Shown here in pieces: positions 47,858 through 59,817 of a DNA stretch of 64,000 nucleotides. Each line of letters begins with the position of its first letter. Position 1 is the stretch's first letter. This stretch comes from Cellulomonas sp. JH27-2 (GTDB taxonomy: Bacteria; Actinomycetota; Actinomycetes; Actinomycetales; Cellulomonadaceae): the NCBI RefSeq assembly GCF_014837175.1, contig NZ_JACYFR010000003.1, positions 620,001 to 684,000 on the forward strand, given 5' to 3'. The notes beneath the pieces are model-generated. The model ran no database searches, had not been told where the DNA came from, and worked only from the letters and a program-made list of their open reading frames with translations. The position numbers and the translations under genes were made by a program.

Positions 47858-49584
47858 CCACCAACCTCGACGCCACGGGCGCCCCCATCCCCCAGCACGG
47901 CACCGAGCCGCTGCTCAAGGTGCGGGACCTGCAGGTCTCGTTCAGCACCTCGACGGGCGAGGTCAAGGCCGTGCGCGGCGCGGACCTGACCATCTACCCG
48001 GGTCAGACCGTCGCGATCGTCGGCGAGTCGGGATCCGGCAAGTCGACGACCGCGCATGCGATCATCGACCTGCTCCCCGGCACCGGCAAGGTCACGGGCG
48101 GCACCATCGAGTTCGGCGGGCGCGACATCACGCACCTGCCGGAGAAGCAGATGGTCGAGATCCGCGGCGCGCAGATCGGCCTGGTCCCGCAGGACCCGAT
48201 GTCCAACCTGAACCCGGTCTGGAAGATCGGCTACCAGGTCAAGGAGGCCCTCAAGGCCAACGGCATCGCCACGGGCTCGGAGGCCGACAAGCGCGTGCAC
48301 GAGCTGCTGGCCGAGGCCGGCCTGCCCGATGCCGAGCGTCGCGCGAACCAGTACCCGCACGAGTTCTCGGGCGGTATGCGTCAGCGCGCGCTCATCGCCA
48401 TCGGGCTCGCGGCGCGTCCCGATCTGCTCATCGCGGATGAGCCCACGTCGGCGCTCGACGTCACGGTCCAGCGCGTCATCCTCGACCACCTCCAGAGCCT
48501 GACCGAGGAGCTCGGCACCGCGGTCCTGTTCATCACGCACGACCTGGGCCTGGCCGCCGAGCGCGCCGAGCACCTCGTCGTCATGTACAAGGGACAGGTC
48601 GTCGAGTCGGGCCCGGCCCGCAAGATCCTGTCCGCGCCCCAGCACCCGTACACGCAGCGCCTCGTGGCCTCCGCGCCGTCGCTCGCGTCGCGCCGCATCC
48701 AGAGCGCCAAGGAGCGGGGCGTCGAGTCCGACGAGCTGCTTGCGACGACCGGCGGGGCGGCCAAGCCCAAGGCCGACGACGTCGTTCGCATCGAGAACCT
48801 CACCAAGGTCTTCCAGATCCGCGGTTCTCGTCCCGGCAAGCACACGGACTTCACGGCCGTCGACGACGTGTCGTTCTCCGTGAAGCGCGGCACGACGATG
48901 GCGGTGGTGGGGGAGTCCGGCTCGGGCAAGTCCACGGTCGCCAACATGGTGCTCAACCTGCTGGAGCCGACGCAGGGCAAGATCTTCTTCGACGGCACGG
49001 ACCTGAGCACGCTCAGCAAGGACGAGCTCTTCAAGTTCCGTCGTCGGGTGCAGCCCATCTTCCAGAACCCGTACGGCTCGCTCGACCCGATGTACTCGAT
49101 CTTCCGGACGATCGAGGAGCCGCTGCGCGTCCACAAGGTCGGCGACAAGAAGGCGCGGGAGACCCGGGTACGCGAGCTGCTGGACATGGTGGCGCTGCCG
49201 CAGTCGACGATGCGCCGGTTCCCCAACGAGCTGTCCGGTGGCCAGCGTCAGCGCATCGCCATCGCGCGAGCCCTGGCGCTCAAGCCCGAGCTGATCGTGT
49301 GCGACGAGGCCGTCTCGGCGCTCGACGTGCTGGTGCAGGCCCAGATCCTGGAGCTGCTCAACGACCTGCAGGCCGAGCTGGGCCTCAGCTACCTGTTCAT
49401 CACGCACGACCTGGCGGTCGTCCGCCAGATCGCCGACGAGGTCTGCGTCATGGAGTCGGGCCGGCTCGTCGAGAGGGCGACTACCGACGAGGTGTTCGAC
49501 AACCCGAAGCAGCAGTACACGCGCGAGCTGCTCGACGCCATCCCGGGCTCCAAGCTCGAGGTGTTCGGCGGCGACGCGGCCTGA
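47854..49584 (+). CDS. Peptide ABC transporter, fused double ATPase (DppD-DppF type)
   Basis: A 576-aa protein with two ATPase domains in one chain. Domain 1 (about 15-270) has Walker [10 protein letters not shown], signature [12 protein letters not shown] and Walker [13 protein letters not shown]. Domain 2 (about 305-560) has a second GESGSGKST, signature [15 protein letters not shown] and Walker [13 protein letters not shown], where the usual DEPvSALD proline is Ala. Each half ends with the oligopeptide-family tail (HPYTQRL, QQYTREL). The fusion replaces the two separate subunits found in E. coli. A 17-bp terminator follows. Confidence 0.93.
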   Translation: MTTNLDATGAPIPQHGTEPLLKVRDLQVSFSTSTGEVKAVRGADLTIYPGQTVAIVGESGSGKSTTAHAIIDLLPGTGKVTGGTIEFGGRDITHLPEKQMVEIRGAQIGLVPQDPMSNLNPVWKIGYQVKEALKANGIATGSEADKRVHELLAEAGLPDAERRANQYPHEFSGGMRQRALIAIGLAARPDLLIADEPTSALDVTVQRVILDHLQSLTEELGTAVLFITHDLGLAAERAEHLVVMYKGQVVESGPARKILSAPQHPYTQRLVASAPSLASRRIQSAKERGVESDELLATTGGAAKPKADDVVRIENLTKVFQIRGSRPGKHTDFTAVDDVSFSVKRGTTMAVVGESGSGKSTVANMVLNLLEPTQGKIFFDGTDLSTLSKDELFKFRRRVQPIFQNPYGSLDPMYSIFRTIEEPLRVHKVGDKKARETRVRELLDMVALPQSTMRRFPNELSGGQRQRIAIARALALKPELIVCDEAVSALDVLVQAQILELLNDLQAELGLSYLFITHDLAVVRQIADEVCVMESGRLVERATTDEVFDNPKQQYTRELLDAIPGSKLEVFGGDAA

Positions 49585-49594
49585 CGCCGTTCCT

Positions 49595-49630
49595 CGAAGG
49601 CCCGCCCGGTGCTCACCGGGCGGGCCTTCG
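49595..49630. terminator. Terminator of the peptide importer operon
   Basis: A perfect 17-bp stem (49595-49611 with 49614-49630) with a 2-nt loop, 10 bp after the stop codon. Confidence 0.85.
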
Positions 49631-49736
49631 GCGTAGGTGGGGGGACTCACACCCGCCGATGCGTGCGCAGCCGGTAGGATTGACCGGCGCCCGACGACTC
49701 GGCGCGCACCCCCCAACTTCGGAGATGAGTACCCGT

Positions 49737-51677
<1,941 letters not shown>

Positions 51678-51686
51678 TCCGGCGCG

Positions 51687-52637
51687 ATGCCTGACGCAAC
51701 GTCCGAGTCTTCGGTCGCCATAGCGACCGAAGACTCGGACGTTCTGCGTGGTGGCGGTCTGCTGGCGGTGCATGCGCACCCCGACGACGAGACGCTCGCG
51801 ACCGGGGCGCTGCTGGCGACCTGGGCCGAGGCCGGGCTGCCCGTCACGGTCGTCACCTGCACGCGTGGGGAGCGCGGCGAGGTGATCGGTCCCGACCCCA
51901 CGCACCTGGAGGGCGACGGGCCCGCGCTGGCGGCGCACCGCGAGGGTGAGCTCGCCGCCGCGCTGGCGGCGCTGGGCGTCCGCGACCACGCGTACCTGGA
52001 CGGTGGGGCTTCGCCCGACGAGCGGTACGAGGACTCCGGGATGGCGTGGCTCGCCCCCGGGCAGGCGGGGACGGCGGCCGATGTGCCGGACCGCGCGTTC
52101 GTCGGCGTGGACATCGACGTCGCCGCGCGGCGGCTCGCCGACCTGATCGACGAGCGCCGGCCGGCCGTCGTCGTCACCTACGAGCCGGGCGGCGGCTACG
52201 GCCACCCCGACCACGTCCGCGCCCACGAGGTCACGATGCGGGCCGTCGAGCTGGTCGAGGTCGCGCCCGTCGTGCTGTGGGCGGCGCAGGCCTCCTCGGT
52301 CCTACGGTCCGCCATGGCGGAGCTGGTCCCGGTCGACGAGCTCACCATGCCGGACCCGTCTGCCGCTCTTCCGTCGGTGGCGGTGCCCGACGAGGACGTC
52401 GACCTCGTCGTCGACGTCGCCCCCGTCCTCGACCGCCTCCTGGCCGCGCTGCGCGCGCACGCGACGCAGGTCCAGGCGGTCGCCGCCCTCAGCGGACGGC
52501 TCGTCGACGGGTCCGCCGCCGTCGCGCGGTACGCACTGAGCAACGACGTCCTCGCGCCGATCCCGGCCACGGAGGGCTACCGCATCGCACGACCGGGCGC
52601 GTTCACCGCGTGGCCCGCAGGTGTGTCGCCCGCCTGA
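51687..52637 (+). CDS. mshB: N-acetyl-glucosaminyl-inositol deacetylase (mycothiol synthesis)
   Basis: A 316-aa PIG-L/LmbE-family zinc deacetylase that removes acetate from GlcNAc-inositol in mycothiol biosynthesis. The zinc site is seen in AHPDDE (about 30-35) and YGHPDHVRAHE. The C-terminal region aligns with MshB proteins (VALWAAQ-type block, then YRIARP). The ATG at 51687 is only 9 nt after typA. Residues 5-19 are encoded by a perfect 21-bp inverted repeat, so the true start is doubtful, although no ATG or GTG is available between the repeat and the AHPDDE motif. See the hairpin entry. Confidence 0.88.
   Translation: MPDATSESSVAIATEDSDVLRGGGLLAVHAHPDDETLATGALLATWAEAGLPVTVVTCTRGERGEVIGPDPTHLEGDGPALAAHREGELAAALAALGVRDHAYLDGGASPDERYEDSGMAWLAPGQAGTAADVPDRAFVGVDIDVAARRLADLIDERRPAVVVTYEPGGGYGHPDHVRAHEVTMRAVELVEVAPVVLWAAQASSVLRSAMAELVPVDELTMPDPSAALPSVAVPDEDVDLVVDVAPVLDRLLAALRAHATQVQAVAALSGRLVDGSAAVARYALSNDVLAPIPATEGYRIARPGAFTAWPAGVSPA
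51698..51743. terminator. Perfect 21-bp hairpin at the typA-mshB junction
   Basis: Arms 51698-51718 and 51723-51743 pair perfectly around CATA. It starts 21 bp after the typA stop, where a terminator is expected, yet lies inside the mshB reading frame. It resembles the hairpin after the VanW gene in length and centre. Confidence 0.7.
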
Positions 52638-52718
52638 CTTCTCGCGTCGGCCGACGTCGTGCGTCGACGCCTGTGCCCACGCCACGCTCGCACGGGAACG
52701 GCGGGTAGCCTGGCGCGC

Positions 52719-53147
52719 GTGCAGCTCTCCGGCAGGTCGATCGGCAAGGTCCTCGGTGCGCTCGTCCTCGGGCTGGTCATCGGCGGGTTCGGGACGGTCG
52801 TGCACCGCAGCATCCGGCCGTGGGGCGTGGTCCTCGCGCTCGTGCTGGTGCTGACCGTCGGGGTGCTGGTGCGCGCATGGGGAGGGTACGGACCGCTGGC
52901 CGGCTACGGGCTGGGCGTGCTCGCGGCCGTCCAGGTGCTGGCGCAGACGGGGCCCGGTGGTGACGTGCTGGTCCCGGCGCACCAGACCATCAGCTGGGTG
53001 TGGGTGGTCGGCTCGCCCGCGATGGTCGTCGTCGCAGCGCTCGCGCCGCGGCGTTGGTTCGCGGACGTGCCGGTCGAGGAGCCTTCGTCGGCCGAGCCCA
53101 CCGCGGGCGCCCCGGGCTGGCCGGCCGTCGACGAGCCGCGGCCATGA
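52719..53147 (+). CDS. Small membrane protein (DUF6113-like)
   Basis: A 142-aa protein from GTG 52719. A basic start is followed by four hydrophobic segments (about 9-25, 31-50, 57-75, 90-110) and a proline-rich acidic cytosolic tail. Position next to mshB and the general layout match the uncharacterised DUF6113 proteins of actinobacteria. TAGCCT at 52706-52711 lies 7 nt before the GTG, suggesting a leaderless start. The 3' end overlaps the flavin reductase gene by 4 nt. Confidence 0.75.
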   Translation: MQLSGRSIGKVLGALVLGLVIGGFGTVVHRSIRPWGVVLALVLVLTVGVLVRAWGGYGPLAGYGLGVLAAVQVLAQTGPGGDVLVPAHQTISWVWVVGSPAMVVVAALAPRRWFADVPVEEPSSAEPTAGAPGWPAVDEPRP

Positions 53148-53662
53148 CCGACGCGCCCGACCCGGCTGCCACGCCCGTCGACCCCGACCTGTTCCGCTCC
53201 ACGGTCGCGCGTCTGCCGGCCGGCGTCGCGGTGGTGGTGCTGCGATGGCGCGGCGCACAGCACGCCATGACGGCCAGCGCGGTCGCGTCGGTGTCGCTCG
53301 ACCCGCCCCTGCTGATGTTCGCCGTGCACGCGGACTCGCGTGTCCGTGAGGCGCTCGACGACGTCGACGCGTGGGCCGTCAGCGTCCTGTCCGACGCCCA
53401 GGCCCCTACCGCCGACTGGCTCGCCTCTCCCGGGCGCCCGACCATCGGCCAGCTCGACCGCGTCCCGCACCGCCTCGCGCCCGTCTCCGGCGCCGCCTGG
53501 CTCGACGGCGCCGCCGCCTGGTTCGACTGCCGGACGTCGGCCGTCCACGCCGCCGGCGACCACGACCTGGTGGTCGGCACCGTCGTGGCGACCCAGCAGG
53601 GCAGCGCTGCCGCGGGCGGTCTGGTCCACCTGCGCGGCCGGTTGCACGCGGTGCGCGGGTGA
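53144..53662 (+). CDS. Flavin reductase-like domain protein
   Basis: A 172-aa FMN-binding split-barrel protein. It shows FRSTVARLPAGVAVV, then HAMTASAVASVSLDPPLLMFAVHADSRVREAL and a late GDHDLVVGTV block. These match the flavin reductase family that supplies reduced FMN to partner monooxygenases. The usual SLDPP flavin contact is present. No monooxygenase gene is nearby, so partner and role are unknown. ATGA overlap with the DUF6113-like gene shows coupling. Confidence 0.88.
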   Translation: MTDAPDPAATPVDPDLFRSTVARLPAGVAVVVLRWRGAQHAMTASAVASVSLDPPLLMFAVHADSRVREALDDVDAWAVSVLSDAQAPTADWLASPGRPTIGQLDRVPHRLAPVSGAAWLDGAAAWFDCRTSAVHAAGDHDLVVGTVVATQQGSAAAGGLVHLRGRLHAVRG

Positions 53663-53730
53663 GCGCGGTCGGGTGCCGTCGCGCGCCGCGCCGTCCCGCG
53701 CGGCCTGCGAGGACGCTCAGGTGGGGCACG

Positions 53731-53736
53731 TAGAAT
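53731..53736 (+). promoter_or_regulatory. -10 box of the VanW gene
   Basis: TAGAAT lies 39 bp before the ATG. GGGGGAA before the ATG is the ribosome binding site. No clear -35. Confidence 0.4.
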
Positions 53737-53775
53737 CGCGCGGGCGCAGGTGGCGCAGGCAACCGTGGGGGAAAC

Positions 53776-56400
53776 ATGAGTGACGGCAACGATCGGGACA
53801 GCGGCACGCCCGCGGACGAGGTCCCGGCGGACGAGCCCACCGTGCCGTCGCCGGACGGCTCCGACGAGCCCGGCTCCGACGAGCCCAGCTCCGACGGCGA
53901 CGCGGCCGACGCCGTCTGGCCGGTGTGGGGGGGCACGAGCCCTCGCACCGCGACGCAGGATGACGCGCCTGCGGTCGACGACACGTCGTCGACGAGTGAC
54001 GAGCCGGCCGAGCAGCCCGCTGATGAGCCCGGCGACGAGTCCGCTGATGAGCCCGGCGACGAGTCCGCTGACGAGCCTGCGCAGGACGAGTCCGCTCCGG
54101 ACGAGGGGGCCGCTGACGGCCCCGCGGGCGAGCCCGCTGCTGACGACGCGCCAGACGCTGCCGATGCGCCCGACGTGCCCGAAGCTGACGACGCGCCCGA
54201 AGGTGACGCAGCGCCCGGAGAGCCGGCGCCTCCGGGTGCCGAGGCGGACGGCGCCGCGGCCGCGGAGGTCGTGACGGACGAGGACGTGCCCGACGACGGT
54301 GAGAGCGCGGCCCGGGCGGCGAGCCCGGTGCAGCAGGAGGAAGACGAGCCGACGGCGACGACGGACGCGACCGAGCTGATCGCGCCGGTCACGACCGCCA
54401 CGCCTACAGCCACCCCAACCGCGGCCACGCCGGCAGAACCGGTGCACCGCCACGCCCACGCCGCGGAACCGGCGGCTGCGGCTGGCGCGGCGACGGGTGC
54501 CGCTGCGGCAGGCGCGGCGGCCGCCGCCGGCGACGCATCGCAGCAGCCGCCGGTCCCGGCGCGCCACCGCGTCATCCCGGGCGACACGACGGCTCCCGCA
54601 CCCACCCCGGCCACGGTGAGCGCAGGCCCGGTCCCGACCACCCCCCGCAAGGAGTCTCCGCTGGACGTGTTCGACGCCGACGACGGCAAGCGCCGCTGGC
54701 CGCGACGGCTTGCGGTCGTCGGCGGGATCGTCGTGGTCCTCATCGGCGGGTACGTCGCCGCGTCGTACGCGCTGGGGGACAAGGTCCCGCGCGGAGCCAC
54801 GGTCGCGGGGGTGGACATCGGCGGTCTGTCGTCGTCGGACGCCGTAACCCGTCTGGACGACGAGCTGGGCGATGCGACCTCCAAGAAGATCCCGGTCGTC
54901 GCGAAGGAGGTGACGGCGTCGCTGGACCCGCAGGACGCGGGTCTGACGTTCGACGCCCAGGCGACGGTCGACCAGCTCACGGGCGTCGACCTGCTGGAGC
55001 CGGCGAGGCTGTGGGACCACGTCGTCGGGACGGGCGAGGTGGACCCGGTGACGTCGGTCGACGCGAAGGAGCTGGGACGCAGCGTCGACGCGCTGTCGCC
55101 GGCACTGTCCAAGACGCCGGTCGACGGCACGGTGGTGTTCGTCGACGGGTCCGCGCAGGCGACGAAGGCCGCGGACGGCTGGAAGCTCGACACGGTGAAG
55201 GCGTCCAAGGTCGTCGCGGACGACTGGTTGGTCGGAGCGCGTCCGCTCGAGCTGCCGACGTCGGCCGTCGCCCCCGACATCACGCAGGACGAGACGGACG
55301 CGTCGCTCGCGACGGCCGAGAAGGTCGTGTCCGCGCCCGTGTCGGTGACGGTGGATGGCAAGCTCACGGTGCTGACCGCGGACGACCTGTCCGCCGCCGC
55401 GTCGATGGTGCCGAAGGACGGCAACCTGGTGCTCCAGCTGGACGGCGAGAAGCTGACGAAGGAGATCCTGGACCAGCAGCCGGACCTCGAGACCAAGGCC
55501 TCGGACGCGTCGTTCGTTTTCGTCGACGACAAGCCGAAGATCAAGGCCGGCAAGCCGGGCAAGACGCTCGACCCCGACGACGTCGCCGCCGCCGTCTCGA
55601 AGGCCGCGGTGGCCGACGAACGCGACGCGACGGTCGAGCTGACGAAGTCGGATCCCGTCGAGTCCACGGCCGAGCTCAAGAAGCTGAGGGTGGACGAGAT
55701 CGTCTCGGAGTTCTCGACGCCGCTCACGCCCGAGCCCAAGCGCACGGAGAACATCCGGGTGGGTCTCAGCCACATCACGGGCACGCTGATCCGCCCGGGG
55801 GAGACGTTCAGCCTGACCGAGGCGCTCGGCCCGGTCGATGCGAAGCACGGGTTCATCGACGCCGGGGCCATCGTCAGCGGCGAGCACGTCCAGGCCGTCG
55901 GCGGCGGGCTGTCGCAGGTGTCGACGACGACCTACAACGCCGCGTTCTTCGCCGGCATGGAGGACATCACGCACCAACCGCACAGCGAGTGGTTCTCCCG
56001 GTACCCGGAGGGGCGCGAGTCCACGATCTTCACGGGTGTCATCGACATGGCCTGGAAGAACACCACGCCGTACGGGGCTCTCGTGCAGGGCTGGGTCGCC
56101 GACGGGCGGGCGTACGTGCGGATCTGGGGCACCAAGTACTGGACGGTCAAGACGACGACGAGCGCCCGCAGCGGTGTCGTCGCGCCGACGACCGTCTACT
56201 CCGAGTCGAAGACCTGCGAGCCGGCGCTGCCCGGCAACCCCGGGTTCTCGGTGACCGTGACGCGCAAGATCTACCTCAAGGACGAGCTGAAGAAGACGGA
56301 GTCCAACTCCTGGCGCTACAAGCCGCAGAACCGCGTGATCTGCGGTGCGCCCCCGTCGTCGGACGACAAGGACGGCGACAGCGGCGGCACGGACGACTGA
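53776..56400 (+). CDS. VanW family membrane-anchored cell-wall protein
   Basis: An 874-aa protein. Residues 1-300 are an acidic, low-complexity cytosolic region rich in Asp, Glu, Pro and Ala. A single membrane helix lies near 312-335 (RLAVVGGIVVVLIGGYVAASYAL), followed by an exported part. That part has two peptidoglycan-binding-like repeats (about 340-620) and a C-terminal VanW domain (about 640-850, FSLTEALGPVDAKHGFIDAGAIVSGEHVQAVGGGLSQVSTTTYNAAF). VanW proteins lie in glycopeptide-resistance and wall loci but lack a proven activity. The DNA has a perfect 24-bp tandem repeat at 54019-54066 in the acidic region. Confidence 0.88.
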   Translation: MSDGNDRDSGTPADEVPADEPTVPSPDGSDEPGSDEPSSDGDAADAVWPVWGGTSPRTATQDDAPAVDDTSSTSDEPAEQPADEPGDESADEPGDESADEPAQDESAPDEGAADGPAGEPAADDAPDAADAPDVPEADDAPEGDAAPGEPAPPGAEADGAAAAEVVTDEDVPDDGESAARAASPVQQEEDEPTATTDATELIAPVTTATPTATPTAATPAEPVHRHAHAAEPAAAAGAATGAAAAGAAAAAGDASQQPPVPARHRVIPGDTTAPAPTPATVSAGPVPTTPRKESPLDVFDADDGKRRWPRRLAVVGGIVVVLIGGYVAASYALGDKVPRGATVAGVDIGGLSSSDAVTRLDDELGDATSKKIPVVAKEVTASLDPQDAGLTFDAQATVDQLTGVDLLEPARLWDHVVGTGEVDPVTSVDAKELGRSVDALSPALSKTPVDGTVVFVDGSAQATKAADGWKLDTVKASKVVADDWLVGARPLELPTSAVAPDITQDETDASLATAEKVVSAPVSVTVDGKLTVLTADDLSAAASMVPKDGNLVLQLDGEKLTKEILDQQPDLETKASDASFVFVDDKPKIKAGKPGKTLDPDDVAAAVSKAAVADERDATVELTKSDPVESTAELKKLRVDEIVSEFSTPLTPEPKRTENIRVGLSHITGTLIRPGETFSLTEALGPVDAKHGFIDAGAIVSGEHVQAVGGGLSQVSTTTYNAAFFAGMEDITHQPHSEWFSRYPEGRESTIFTGVIDMAWKNTTPYGALVQGWVADGRAYVRIWGTKYWTVKTTTSARSGVVAPTTVYSESKTCEPALPGNPGFSVTVTRKIYLKDELKKTESNSWRYKPQNRVICGAPPSSDDKDGDSGGTDD
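54019..54066 (+). repeat. Two tandem 24-bp copies inside the VanW gene
   Basis: 54019-54042 and 54043-54066 are identical and encode ADEPGDES twice. A third, degenerate copy follows. The repeat is in frame, so copy number could change without breaking the gene. Confidence 0.8.
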
Positions 56401-56426
56401 CACGCGCCCTCCGAGGCCGACGCCGT

Positions 56427-56473
56427 TCGTGTGCTGCCTTTCGTCCGCTATTCGGGCGAAAGGCAGCACACGA
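56427..56473. terminator. Terminator hairpin after the VanW gene
   Basis: Arms 56427-56447 and 56453-56473 (21 bp, one G-T mismatch) around CTATT. It lies between the convergent VanW and SH3-like genes. Confidence 0.8.
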
Positions 56474-56487
56474 GGTTGAGCCCGGAG

Positions 56488-56724
56488 TCAGCGGGGGCGG
56501 CGGGTCGGCGCTGGGGGAACCTGCTTCGACAGGACGATGTCGGCCGCCGGGACGTGCACGTCGCCGTGGCGGGTGCGGACGAGCACGCCGTCGTCGCCGA
56601 CCGTGAGCAGCTCGCCGAGCACGTCGGTGTACGGCGGCTCGTCGGGCGCGGGGTCGTCGTCGCGGATCCGCCGCACCACCACGCGCACCCCGACGGGCAG
56701 CGACCGCCATGTGGCGGGCGTCAC
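56488..56724 (-). CDS. Stand-alone SH3-like domain protein (Rv0428c N-terminus type)
   Basis: A 78-aa soluble beta protein. The pattern VGVRVVVRRIR, then YTDVLGELLTVGDDGVLVRTRHGDVHVPAADIVLSKQVPP, matches the small N-terminal domain of actinobacterial Rv0428c-like GNAT acetyltransferases. Here it stands alone, with no acetyltransferase domain following. Role unknown; it is divergent from the ferredoxin gene. Confidence 0.72.
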   Translation of the reverse strand: MTPATWRSLPVGVRVVVRRIRDDDPAPDEPPYTDVLGELLTVGDDGVLVRTRHGDVHVPAADIVLSKQVPPAPTRRPR

Positions 56725-56806
56725 GTGCGCCTCGTCCGTGGACAGTGGGCTGCGCGTGCGGACATGTGCGGAATACTAGAGACACCCTGCTAGTGGAGGA
56801 CCCACC

Positions 56807-57133
56807 GTGACGTACGTGATCGCTGAACCCTGTGTGGACGTCAAGGACAAGGCGTGCATCGAGGAATGTCCCGTGGACTGCATCTACGAGGGCAAGCGTT
56901 CGCTGTACATCCACCCCGACGAGTGCGTCGACTGCGGCGCCTGCGAGCCGGTGTGCCCGGTGGAGGCCATCTACTACGAGGACGACGTCCCGGAGCAGTG
57001 GAGCGAGTACTACAAGGCGAACGTCGAGTTCTTCGACGACCTGGGATCCCCGGGCGGCGCCGCCAAGATGGGTGAGATCGACAAGGACCACCCCATCATC
57101 GCGACGCTGCCGCTGCGCGTGCACGAAGACTGA
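56807..57133 (+). CDS. fdxA: 7Fe ferredoxin
   Basis: A 108-aa electron carrier from a GTG start, with GGAGGA upstream. Cluster cysteines are seen at C9, C17, C21 and C25 (C-x7-C-x3-C-x3-C) and at C40, C43, C46 and C50 (CVDCGACEPVCP). This arrangement is the 7Fe type ([3Fe-4S] plus [4Fe-4S]) of mycobacterial FdxA. A C-terminal extension of about 45 residues is family-typical. It probably shares a transcript with dapC, 10 nt downstream. Confidence 0.95.
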   Translation: MTYVIAEPCVDVKDKACIEECPVDCIYEGKRSLYIHPDECVDCGACEPVCPVEAIYYEDDVPEQWSEYYKANVEFFDDLGSPGGAAKMGEIDKDHPIIATLPLRVHED

Positions 57134-57143
57134 CGCGCGCCCG

Positions 57144-58283
57144 ATGGGCCTGCTGACCGGTTCGTTGCCGGACTTCCCCTGGGACACCCTCGTCCCGTTC
57201 GCGGAGCGCGCTCGCGCGCACCCGGATGGCATCGTCGACCTGTCCGTGGGGACGCCCGTCGACCCGACGCCGCCGCTGCTGCGGGACGCGCTCACGGCGG
57301 CGTCGGACGCGCACGGGTACCCGACGACGCACGGCACGCTCGAGCTGCGCGAGGCCGTGGTGCGCTGGTTCGCCCGACGACGCGGCGTGCCCGGCCTGGA
57401 CCCGGCGGCCGTGCTGCCGACGGTGGGCTCCAAGGAGCTCGTCGCGTTCCTGCCGGCGCTGCTGGGTCTGGGCGACGGCGATGTCGTGCTGCACCCGGCG
57501 GCGGCGTACCCGACGTACGACGTGGGTGCGCGGCTGGCCGGTGCGACGCCGGAGCCGTGCGACGACCCCGCGGCCCGGCTGGCCGACGAAGGGGTGCGCC
57601 TGGTCTGGCTGAACTCGCCCGGCAACCCCGACGGCTCCGTCCTGTCGGTGGAGCAGCTGCGCGACGTGGTCGCGGCGGCGCGGGCGGCGTCGGAGCGGGA
57701 CGGGAAGCCCGTCGTCGTGGCGTCCGACGAGTGCTACGCGGAGCTGGCCTGGGACGAGCCGTGGGTGTCGGACTGCATCCCGAGCATCCTCGACCCGCGC
57801 GTGACCGGCGGTGACCTGACCGGCCTGCTCGCCGTCTACTCGCTGTCCAAGCAGTCGAACCTCGCGGGCTACCGCGCGGCTTTCGTCGCCGGTGATCCCG
57901 CGCTGGTCGGCGCGCTGCTGGAGGTGCGCAAGCACGCGGGTCTCATCGTGCCCGCGCCCGTGCAGGCGGCGATGGTCGTGGCGCTGGACGACGACGAGCA
58001 CGTCGCCGAGCAGCGTGAGCGGTACGCCCGTCGTCGGGCGGTGCTGCGGTCCGCGCTCGAAGGGGCGGGCTACGCCGTCGACGCGTCGTCGGCCGGGCTG
58101 TACCTCTGGACGCGGCCCGAGGCGGGCGGGCAGGACTCGTGGGCCACCGTCGCGGACCTCGCCGAGCTCGGCATCCTGGTGGCTCCGGGAGCCTTCTACG
58201 GCGACGACCAGCACGTTCGCATCGCGCTGACCGCGAGCGACGAGCGGATCGCGACCGCCGCCGCACGCCTTTCGGGTGCCTGA
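57144..58283 (+). CDS. dapC: Succinyldiaminopimelate transaminase
   Basis: A 379-aa PLP-dependent class I/II aminotransferase. The PLP lysine is K236 in SLSKQSNLAGYR. Substrate and cofactor motifs include LSVGTPVDPTP, GSKELVAFLPALL, NSPGNPDGSVLS and SDECYAEL. Linkage to fdxA is the conserved actinobacterial fdxA-dapC arrangement, which supports the DapC assignment within this broad family. It makes the amino donor step of the succinylase lysine/diaminopimelate pathway. dapD lies 2.4 kb away. Confidence 0.9.
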   Translation: MGLLTGSLPDFPWDTLVPFAERARAHPDGIVDLSVGTPVDPTPPLLRDALTAASDAHGYPTTHGTLELREAVVRWFARRRGVPGLDPAAVLPTVGSKELVAFLPALLGLGDGDVVLHPAAAYPTYDVGARLAGATPEPCDDPAARLADEGVRLVWLNSPGNPDGSVLSVEQLRDVVAAARAASERDGKPVVVASDECYAELAWDEPWVSDCIPSILDPRVTGGDLTGLLAVYSLSKQSNLAGYRAAFVAGDPALVGALLEVRKHAGLIVPAPVQAAMVVALDDDEHVAEQRERYARRRAVLRSALEGAGYAVDASSAGLYLWTRPEAGGQDSWATVADLAELGILVAPGAFYGDDQHVRIALTASDERIATAAARLSGA

Positions 58284-58292
58284 CGCAACCCA

Positions 58293-58308
58293 TGTGACGC
58301 GGATCACG
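58293..58308. promoter_or_regulatory. CRP/GlxR-like site upstream of citrate synthase
   Basis: TGTGA-CGCGGA-TCACG is one base short of the perfect CRP dyad. It is centred about 66 bp before the start predicted from TAGCGT (58355-58360). cAMP-responsive GlxR is known to bind upstream of gltA in Corynebacterium. Confidence 0.5.
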
Positions 58309-58478
58309 TCGAATGCGCCCGCCCCCGGATTGGGCAAGCAGGCTCGCGCGAAGGTAGCGTCAGGCCACGGCCGACGTCGTCCGTGGCGGGCCCACACGTG
58401 CGGCCCGACCGGTCGTGGCACAGCGACTTCACACCTGTTCGGCGCACCCAGCCGGCCGGGTCTTCTGGGAGGTAAGGC

Positions 58479-59789
<1,311 letters not shown>

Positions 59790-59817
59790 CTCGGTCGCAG
59801 CGCTCGACGAGGGCTGA

